This document shows positions 55,873-64,000 of a stretch of DNA of 64,000 nucleotides, one piece after another. The first letter of the stretch is position 1. Every line of letters begins with the position of its first letter. This DNA comes from Acarospora socialis (taxonomy: Eukaryota > Ascomycota > Lecanoromycetes > Acarosporales > Acarosporaceae), in the NCBI GenBank assembly GCA_025617375.2, contig JAMYGW020000001.1, positions 1,798,001 to 1,862,000 of the forward strand, given 5' to 3'. The translations under genes were made by a program, and so were the position numbers. Below the pieces are notes generated by a model. It saw only the letters and a program-made list of their open reading frames with translations, did not search any database and had not been told where the DNA came from.

Positions 55873-56433
55873 GAGCACTCCGACTACAGCGACCTAAGTG
55901 CTTGAGTATGTGACGATGATTCTGTGTTGATCCAAGCCTGGTACATGACGAGCGGTCTGCAGGTTAGACATGATGATGTTCGATCTACCAACCTAGATAT
56001 ATTTGTACTTGTGAACGCTACAGAGTCAGTGTACCTAATGCTCTGTGTGATTCCCCTCTGGAATTTGAACCTTCGGATACGGTAATGGTTCGGTCGGTCG
56101 GTGCCTACTTAGTGCCTGCATGTCAGAACTGGCCCACGTGTCGGCCTTTTAAGATTTACCCATCGTCGGGCTTCTTACCTTACCAAGGTAGCGATCGGAG
56201 CCCACCCGTGGGAATAAGGTACTCATTCTTCGGTAAACCCCAAAGCAAGTTCACCACCTGCCTGTTTAAAGCTAAGTTAAGCGGAATCCGGACCGTAATG
56301 CGCTACCTTATGAAAAGAGAGTAACCAAAACTGTCAATCATTTTCTTTCGACAGCTACCATGCATCCAATTCAGCCTCCACCTTCTACTCCTCGGACGTC
56401 CTTCTTTCTGCTCGCTGGGGTAGAGAACTCACA
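55873..56433. promoter_or_regulatory. Intergenic promoter region of the P450
   Basis: Tandem gap between the methyltransferase and the P450. An out-of-frame upstream ATG at about 56360 precedes the P450 start. No other gene is seen. Confidence 0.4.
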
Positions 56434-58242
56434 ATGGCATATGCCCCCTTTCCCCTGAACCTCCTCGTTCTCGCCGTGTGCACGTCTTTAGCCTACTGTT
56501 TCTATATCGCTATTTACCGCCTATATTTTCATCCTCTTGCCAAATTCCCAGGCCCGAAGCTGCCGGCCTTGACAACATGGCACGAGTTCTACTACGATGT
56601 TATCAAGCGTGGTGTGAATATCTGGAATATCCAGGAATGGCACAAGCAGTACGGTAATGCGTCATTCCCACTCCATTTTCTCCTCAGAAGCGATTCCACC
56701 TTCTATGTCTATATGTACTGGATCAAGAGCACGTGTAACTGAGGCTTATGATACGTAGGACCGATTATTCGGATAAACACCAATGAGATACACATTGACG
56801 ACCCAGATTATTGGGACGAGATCTACGCTCCCGCCTCGAAAAAACGGGATAAATATGCATGGTGGACTAGACTGGCGGGTGCCCCCGGGTCGGTCTTCTC
56901 TACCGTCCCCCATGACGTCCACCGAATGCGCCGAGCCGCGCTGAACCCATTCTTCTCGAAACGTTCGGTCACTCAATTAGAGCCTATCATCCGGGAAAAG
57001 GTTGAGAAGCTGGCCGACAGGTTTGAGGCGGCGGTAAAGGCACGGGAGGTCATCAGGTTCGATGCGGCGTACATGGCATTGACGATGGACGTGATCACAC
57101 AGTATGCGTACGCCAGAAGCTACAACTATCTGGCCGAGCCTGATTTCAAGCTCGAATGGAAAAACACGCTCATGGGCGGGTTCGAGATGGGCGCGACGAT
57201 GAGACACCTACCGTGGATGGCCAAAACGCCCGATTGGCTCGTCAAGGTGATCAATCCGGGGATGATGATGTTCTTCAGTTGGCAGAGGGATGTGAAGAGA
57301 CAGGTCCAATCCATCATGGAGAGTAGGGATGCGGGGGCGGAGAAAGCTAACAATACTATCTTCCACGAACTACTCGACAGTAATCTGCCCAATCAAGAGA
57401 AGACACTAGGCCGACTTGCGGATGAGGGAGAGATCTTGATCGGCGCCGGAAGCGAAACGACTGCGATGGCTCTATCGCATATTTCTTTCTACCTGCTCCA
57501 GAACAGGACCCTACTCAAACAGTTGAGAGCGGAGTTGAGAGAAGCATCACCAGATCCCAAAACAAATATACCTTGGTCCAAACTTGAGCAGTTACCCTAC
57601 CTTGTATGGATTCACCAGTCTACTCCAATCAAACCCACTCGAGAACTAAACTGACTGACTTGACACAGTCGGCCGTCATATCCGAAGGACTCCGTCTTTC
57701 ATACGGCACAACCACACGACTGCCCCGCATCGCACCCAACGAAGTTCTCAATTACAATGGATGGGAAATCCCAGCTGGTGTAAGTCCCCTATACTCGCTG
57801 AGAACCACCACAGCTTTGTAGAACACTAATTCGCGTGCAGACCCCAGTCAGCCAGACCCCCTACCTCGCCCTCATGAATCCCCGCATCTTCCCCAACCCC
57901 GAAAAGTTTGACCCAGACCGATGGATCACCGCCGCCCGAGATGGCCACCGTCTCGATCGATATCTCGTTTCGTTTGCCCGCGGGAGCAGACAATGTCTCG
58001 GCATGAAGTGAGTTGCCCTCTTCACTTACTCTTTTGGTCTTAGCAGATCACTACTGATTCTCTTCTCAAGCCTGGCCTACGCAGAACTCTACCTAACAGC
58101 AGCGACGATATTCCGCCGATTCGAGATGGAGTTGTTCGAAACGACGATCGAGGACGTGCAGATGGCTCATGATTTCTTCGTCGGCGTACCGAGGCTGGAT
58201 AGTAAAGGTGTCAGGGCCGTCATCACGGGATTGCTTGACTGA
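56434..58242 (+). CDS. Cytochrome P450 monooxygenase (trichodiene-oxygenase-like)
   Basis: 504 residues in five exons: 56434-56653, 56759-57603, 57669-57779, 57841-58007 and 58071-58242. The N-terminal membrane anchor is [20 protein letters not shown], followed by the Pro-rich hinge [15 protein letters not shown]. The I-helix oxygen groove is [11 protein letters not shown], the K-helix ExxR is SEGLRLSYG, and [17 protein letters not shown] is the PERF region. The heme loop [12 protein letters not shown] carries the thiolate Cys and is split by intron 4. The product is ER-bound and needs a P450 reductase. The layout is typical of fungal secondary-metabolism P450s of the trichodiene oxygenase group. 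The adjacent methyltransferase suggests a small two-gene pathway or a cluster remnant. All catalytic motifs are intact. Confidence 0.94.
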
Positions 58243-59578
58243 GATCTCTAAATGGGATGGAGGTAGTAATTACGAGCTACTTGTTCACCGCTTATGCTGT
58301 GGGCTGACGGGCTTCCGGGCTGTAGATATCCATCTATATATGTGATTTACAAAGCAGAGTGCTGCCGTAGACAAGCATTGTATATACATTCCTGCCCCAG
58401 GTTTTCGACGTCAGTTCTGTGTCGATGCTGATTGTCTTTCCCGGGGCACTCACTCTGTCACACGAGAATACCAAGACGATATGATTCAAGGATAGTGTTT
58501 CAGTAATATATGGAGGTCTCCACAGCAGTCTGCTCGTGAGGAACACGAAGCCCTTGACAACAAAGATATGCATAGGGCTGAGGCATTCACGTTGTTTGCT
58601 TAGTCATGGTCTTAGGCTGGAAGGACGGTGCCCGCTAGCTTGGGTACCTCCATACCAAATTGGCTTCACTTCATTTACAGTAGTTATGGTTTGACAGAAT
58701 CTGGCGTGAACAGTGACATGAGGAGTGCTTCTCCCCTCTCCCTTCCACCTAATCGCTTACCCTACCACTGCCTACCCGCCCCATCCCCATTCATTCCCCA
58801 ATCCTTCCCTCACAACCGCTGAGTCCGCGTGTCTGTCTGTGCCTTTTCTTTCTGTCCCGGGAGATGGGGAATAGAGGGTCGGGTAGGGTAGGGTATGGTA
58901 GATCCGGTGGCGTGGGGCCGTGATGCGCGGCAGACAGGAGAAGGAAGGCGCGGGGTGCAGGGCGAGAGGCGAGGTTCATGACGGGGCTTGGAACGGATGA
59001 AGGAGCGGGACTGTGCTGTACTGGATGTTCGCAACTGTCCGTTGGCAACCCACTGACCGGTCAAACAGGACGAGCGCGCTGGTGGCTTTTCAAGTGAGCG
59101 AGCGAGGTGTGGGTTGTGCTTCTTCTTCGATGTGTGTGGTTGTGTCTGGGGAAGGGGAGCAGGAAGGGATGGGATGGGATGGGATGAGGTGCGCTGGCTT
59201 GCGGGAACGGGCGCGGGCAGGGAGTAGGCCGGGGAACTCTAGGACGCAGCGTGGGGGTCCTTCCGAGGATGAGAGGGTGCTCATGCTAGTGCTCGATTCC
59301 TTGTTCTCGGTGCGGGGGAGTAAGGGGAGACGTGGGTGGTTGGTTGGTTCTCTGACCTTGACTGGACTGGCCGCGGTGAGGGAGCGAAGCGGAGCAGAGA
59401 CGCAAGCTCGTGCGTACAAGGCATGAGGCAAGGTGGCTGCTTGGGCGTGGCTTTGCTCTGGCTGAGTTGCGCTGGTAGAATCAGATTCTTTCTACCTACC
59501 TAAGCCTTCCTGATCGAGCGCACAGGAACCTAACGCATGACGCCGAGAGCAGAATGACAATTGCAATTACGCTGTCAA
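58243..59578. other. Convergent intergenic region, G-rich on the plus strand
   Basis: Between the stops of the P450 and GDA1. About 58860-59400 is G-rich with a GGGAT repeat. No gene is supported; open frames in both directions here are products of base composition. Confidence 0.45.
59165..59186. repeat. (GGGAT)n short tandem repeat
   Basis: Four successive GGGAT units. Runs of three G at regular spacing could form a G-quadruplex (inference). Confidence 0.85.
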
Positions 59579-61522
59579 TCACGAGACCTCCTTGACACGA
59601 CACGTCCAACCAGAGTCCTGGCTCAGGAGTGGTAAACTGCGGGCACAAAGATCCGTTAGCCGAACCTCCTGACTCCAGCCCGATGCGATGAAAGTGGCAT
59701 GAACAGAACTGACCTGGCACCCAAACACCACCCCAACTCATTCCCTTTGATTTTCTTCGCAATCTTGACTTCCCTGTCGGCCGGCATCTCATACCCCGTA
59801 TGCAGCAGCGCGAGCATAAAGTTCAAATCCAAGCACCACTCCGGCCGGCCCTTCAACTCCTTCAAGGCGCCCTCCACACCCGCAAAGACGTCCCAGCTCT
59901 TCTCGCCATCGCACACTTTCGCCGTAAGGTCCCTCAACTCGCCCAGCGTGAAGGACTCTGGCATGCCGAGCGGCGCCGTTCGGTCATAGAAGTAGCTGAA
60001 GATGTAGACGTCCTCGCGCGCGAAGGTTTTGGAGAGCGACGGTTGGTGCACGCCACGGAAGGAGCAGGGAGCGAGATCGCAGGCGGCGTCTTTTTCGAGG
60101 ATCTTTTCGGCGAGACCGCGGCATTGTGCCGGGCTGCTGGTGGGGGGGCCGGTCATGTTGACGGTGAGGGTTTCGCCGAGGGGGTGATGGGCATCGAGGG
60201 TGACTTTGACGGAGCGAGTCATGCCCGGCGCGATGCATGGGTTGACGATCCCTTGAGAGAGCCAGTTTCGATCGCTGGAGTCGGCGTCGAATTTCGCTTG
60301 CACGACGACCTTGTGGATTGCTTCACGGGCTGTCATTAAGCCGTATCCAAGATGTGAATGCTGATAGAGCGTAAAGTCTCGGCCGCCGAAATTCAGATCA
60401 TATTTATGATCGCCTGGTTTCAGAGTCTCTGGCATACCGCCCGAGGGACTCTTGAAGGTTGGCTGGAAGACAATCTGAGTAGAGCCGCCGCCAAGATCGA
60501 AGACCGCAGCGGTTGGCGTTTTATCAGGACCGCCAATTTTTCCCAACAGGTAATTCGTGGTTATCCATGCGTAGACGCCCTCGTCCTTCCCTTCCATGAT
60601 CTGCACCCCGTTATTCTCCTTTGAAACTACAGGGAACGGATACACGGTCTCCAGACGTTCTCTAACTGCTTCAAGGATCTTATTGCTCATCTCCGTTCCA
60701 AGCAACCTCAACCCGGCCGTAGCCTTGACGGCTACCGGCGAGCACGATTTGAGTCGATCTGGCACCGTCTTCATCGCGACGTCCATCAACACGTCCAAGC
60801 TCTTCGCCGCGCCTTCTGCATCCGTCTTGTACGAGCTTAGTCCCGACCCGCCAGCTACCTTCTCCGTCATCTTAAACTCCTCGTGTTCCAGCTCCGGCGT
60901 CGGCCCGCAGTTGTTGAAGCGGTAGACATGGATGCGGGAGCCGGTGCTACCGGCATCAATCATCAGGGCATACTGTATGAGCGGTTTGGAAGACGAATAG
61001 GACTTCGAGCACTTCGTCGTCCCAAGCGAGGGGTCAGATACCACCGACCCACTCGAGCCTTTCCCATGACCTTTGCGCAACGACGTTAGCTCTCACCCCT
61101 CCATGAATACTGCCCAAAGGATGCAATTGAAATAGAGACATACTACCCACAAACTCCCTCACACTCGCTCTCTCGCCCGGCGCAAAGAAAAACAGCAACA
61201 ATATAAGAAACGCAATGATCCCCCCGGTCTTCAGATACCGCGATCGCTGACTTTGCGTCATCAACGCGCCCTTGATATTATTCACCACGCCTGCCGAGCC
61301 GTTGGCGTGGCCGTTAGTCCGCTGATGCCGGTTTGCTTTCTCGAACGGATCGTTCACGGTGTTGCGGGTGGGAAGTGAGACGGAGCGTCTGCGGGGCGAG
61401 GAGCTGAAGCTGATATATGACCATAAACTAGGGCGTCGTCGGGCGTCGACGGCCGTGGACATAAGGAAGGGGGAGGAAGACGCGGAGGAGGAGAGGAGGG
61501 AAGTGTCCTGTTCAATGGACAC
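59579..61522 (-). CDS. GDA1: Guanosine diphosphatase (Golgi nucleoside diphosphatase)
   Basis: 596 residues in three exons (61522-61147, 61070-59714, 59636-59579). Type II Golgi membrane protein that hydrolyses GDP left by mannosyltransferases, allowing GDP-mannose/GMP exchange. The cytosolic N-terminus is about 95 residues and the single anchor is LKTGGIIAFLILLLFFF. The lumenal apyrase/CD39 domain shows all conserved regions: MIDAGSTGSRIHVYRF (ACR1), VKATAGLRLLG (ACR2), EGVYAWITTNYLLG (ACR3) and FDLGGGSTQIVF (ACR4). The last intron joins GNELGWCLGA to SLPLLSQDSGWTCRVKEVS, the conserved end of the family. Both introns keep frame. Length is somewhat above yeast Gda1 because of the N-terminus. 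Confidence 0.95.
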
Positions 61523-62403
61523 TATCTTCTCGACCGCAGTCTCTGGGAACTGAAGAATAAGCGCTGAGAGAGCGTATTGAATATGAGTAATGGGTTATGC
61601 GCCTTAATTACATGAAATGGGATAGTTGTAAAAATTGCAGAGCCAGAGTCGGGAAGACTGAGATGAACTGTGGCAAGCAAGACGAGCCGAGCCCCTGCAA
61701 CGCCAGGACGTTTAAGATTGCCACTTTGGTGGAGCTATTCTTAGACCTCGCTAAGTTTCAGTCTCTTCCGAACTACGAGTACGGAACTCCGAAAGAGTCC
61801 CAACGCACTTCACATATAGAAGAATTTCAATAAAGCCACTGCTACAGCTCGCAGCAATATTAATACTGCAGCAGTTGAAGACCCCTCCATTGCTGGGCTT
61901 AATGGTCTTAGCTGACCCATAATATTCACCTGCGATCTTTCACAGGTTCGGCACTCATGCATCTATGCTCTTCCAGAAATTTGCTATTACAATGTTGAAG
62001 CTTCCGAATTTGCTAGAGCCCACCGTCTCCACCACCCCGGACGAGTGAGTGTAGACAGTGAAGCAAGAGCAAGACCGTCTCGATGTTGAATCCAATGCCG
62101 AGATACTTCTAAACTATTCGCTCGACTCTTAACTGAGCTCGACGTCTGGAATCGACGGCCAGATAGAGAGTGTTTGGAAGACAAAGAATTGCACATGAGC
62201 ATTTACGATGATGCCATTCATAGTGGTCAAATCATTGCAACGTATGTCACATCATTTTGGCCCCTCCGCCGTCCGTCCGATTGAATTCTGCACGCCCTCC
62301 GGATAATTCGCATGGCCACCATCACCCCCTTGACCCGATAGCTTCTTCTGCCCAGACGTCGACCCTTCCTTCCACACGCTATCCGCATCTACCACAACGG
62401 GCG
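61523..62403. other. Intergenic, no gene seen
   Basis: Promoter region of GDA1 and the 3' flank of the OBAP-like gene. Short open frames lack protein features. Confidence 0.4.
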
Positions 62404-63241
62404 TCAGTAATAGACTACGTCCAATCTGAAGGTAGCCTCACCAGCATGAATCTCCGGCTCCCCAATCCCGCTCCTCTTCTCCCTCTTCTGCTCGTAACTA
62501 ACCCCATACCTGCGATCCCGATCCCCCACCACCTCCGTAAACTGCGGAAACTGCTCGTAATCCGTAAAGCTCATCATCAGCTGCGCCGGGCCCAACGGCA
62601 ACTTGTCGCCGCGATCGACCTGCCAGAAATGGTACGTCTTCCCGTACAGGCCGACGACCTGCTCCATCTCCTTGGTCTCGGCCTCTTCCCAGATGCCCGT
62701 CGGGAGGCCGTTCGGCCCCGGCATGATCAGCATCCCGCTCTTGACTTCGAACACGTGGCTGTGCCACAGGCGGCGCTCGTCGGGCTCGAGCGTCTTGTAG
62801 ACGGCCGCGCTGATCATGTATTCGACGCCGATGAGGCGCGCGTTGGGGAGGGGCGTGTCGTAGATGAGGCATTGGCGGACGTCTGTGGGGGTGGGGTCGT
62901 CAGAGATGGTGACGGTAAGTAGAGAGGGAGACTAGGGGGAAGCAGGAGGTGGGACCTTCGTTCAGGTGGGTGCAGTAGTGGTTGGCTTCGACGCAACGGC
63001 CGGGGTCAGTGGCGTAGACGTGGAATGCATTGAGATGAGCACAGATTTGCTTGACGGGACTAAAGTCCTAAACAGTAAGGGAGGAAAGATAAGCTTCCTG
63101 AATGTTGTTATGCATGGTGATAAGGCCACTGAAGAGGCTAACCTGGGCTAGGGCTGCACCCGTCTCCAGAACCCTGTTTTCGGTGGAGAGCGGGTTGCCG
63201 ATGGCGCCATTGGTGACATTTTGAGTAGGATCGGTGCTCAT
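62404..63241 (-). CDS. OBAP/DUF1264 family protein
   Basis: 229 residues in three exons (63241-63143, 63067-62956, 62882-62404). Start [11 protein letters not shown] at 63241; an in-frame ATG at 63316 is less likely. The joins give [19 protein letters not shown], then [19 protein letters not shown] and [19 protein letters not shown]. Next come [20 protein letters not shown] and [11 protein letters not shown]. This is the conserved core of DUF1264, named oil-body-associated protein in plants and widespread in fungi. The His/Cys-rich CxHLNAFH and NHYCTHL positions are kept. The biochemical role is unknown. The second intron uses a weak donor (GTCCCA), but the frame and family both support it. 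Confidence 0.9.
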
Positions 63242-63496
63242 TTTGATGACTGAGGATTCTACGACGGGTTGGAGATACTGATCTATATACTGAACTCTTT
63301 TGGGATTACTGATCATGTGTTATGTAGTTGACGTCATCATGATAATAAGGACGCTCTGCGGAATTGGCGGAACTGCGACATACATGTACAATTGCAACAT
63401 CGTTGTCTCTCACAATTTTGAGCCAGAAACAGGCCTACAGAGACGCCCGGTTAGCGTCAGCCTGGGATCAAGTAGTAAGCTGAAGATTTACTGGAT

Positions 63497-64000
63497 TCAC
63501 ATCTTATTCTTCATCTCCCTCAGCGCCGCCATCACATCTACCGGGTCGGTCTTCCCCGTTGCTTTTTGGATCTCCGGGTCCTGCGTAGTGGTCAGTCATA
63601 GACAAAGGTATAGACGCATTTGGAGACCATACCTGAACTCTCATGAAGACGTTGTGAAGCTGCGGTTGCTGTAAGCCAAGAGATCGGTTGAAGATAAAGA
63701 ATACCATACCTTCTCGTCCCCGATCGTAAACTTGCCCTGCGTTTGTTTGTTGTTCTCCGCGAAGGATTGAAGCTTCTTAATTGGTTCCGACTGGGACACT
63801 GACATGCAGAACTTTACATTCTGCTTCGTATATTCGTGGCCGGGCTTCAGCATGTCAGCGTATCCTTTGTCCATAAACCGAGACTCTTACTCACATAGAC
63901 TTTGGTATCGTCCGGTAAAGTGGCAAGTGTCTTGTTCAACGCTTTGTGCATCTCTGCCGCCGTCCCCTCGAAGAATCGCCCGCATCCTGCAAAGCCCTTA
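63497..64000 (-). CDS. Hydroxyacylglutathione hydrolase (glyoxalase II), 5' part outside the window
   Basis: C-terminal part of glyoxalase II, which splits S-D-lactoylglutathione into D-lactate and glutathione in methylglyoxal detoxification. Exons visible are 64000-63895 (incomplete), 63844-63710, 63659-63633 and 63580-63497. The product reads [36 protein letters not shown], a helical segment, LHNVFMRVQ and [20 protein letters not shown], ending [15 protein letters not shown] and the metal-binding His in YPGHEYT are diagnostic, and the HNVFMRV block is the glutathione-binding HAGH_C domain. The metallo-beta-lactamase THxHxDH motif must lie beyond 64000. A 27-base exon encodes LHNVFMRVQ. Confidence 0.93.

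Overview
This window looks like nuclear DNA of a filamentous ascomycete (Pezizomycotina). The grounds are short GT-AG introns of about 45-80 bases with CTAAC-type branch sites, a HET-domain gene, a Zn(II)2Cys6 regulator, LaeA-like methyltransferases, a fungal type of class II DAHP synthase, and intron-poor housekeeping genes (LCB2, VPS16, GDA1). Dothideomycetes is a reasonable guess but is not proven here. No rRNA, convincing tRNA, CRISPR array or recognisable transposon was seen. Exon joins were worked out by hand from splice consensus and reading frame.

Region 1 (1-12.0 kb) reads as a biosynthetic gene cluster. It holds a 2-oxoglutarate/Fe(II) oxygenase (cut by the window edge), a free-standing acyl-adenylating enzyme, a class II DAHP synthase (shikimate-pathway entry), a 481-residue protein I cannot place, a LaeA-like methyltransferase and an MFS exporter. 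No PKS or NRPS is visible, so the product is probably a small shikimate-derived acid or ester (inference). The synthase and the exporter carry single-base frame losses while the other members are open, so the cluster may be decaying.

Region 2 (12.0-30.1 kb) holds a HET-domain gene, LCB2 (serine palmitoyltransferase), acetoacetyl-CoA synthetase, an NmrA/isoflavone-reductase-like gene, a Zn2Cys6 transcription factor and a small cysteine-rich secreted protein.

Region 3 (30.1-39.4 kb) has no intact gene. Coding-like blocks on the minus strand are scattered over several frames: a coiled-coil-type gene with repeated blocks, a BTB/POZ relic, a 2EXR-like relic and the C-terminal part of a fungal SNF2-type helicase. 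It looks like a gene graveyard.

Region 4 (39.4-53.5 kb) is dense housekeeping DNA: a magnesium-chelatase-like protein, VPS16, a kinesin-3-type motor, an EF-hand protein, a PPPDE-thioredoxin-PUL protein, an eIF4E-family protein and a NOPCHAP1-like protein. Region 5 (53.5-64 kb) has a second LaeA-like methyltransferase beside a cytochrome P450, then guanosine diphosphatase GDA1, an OBAP/DUF1264 protein and the end of glyoxalase II.
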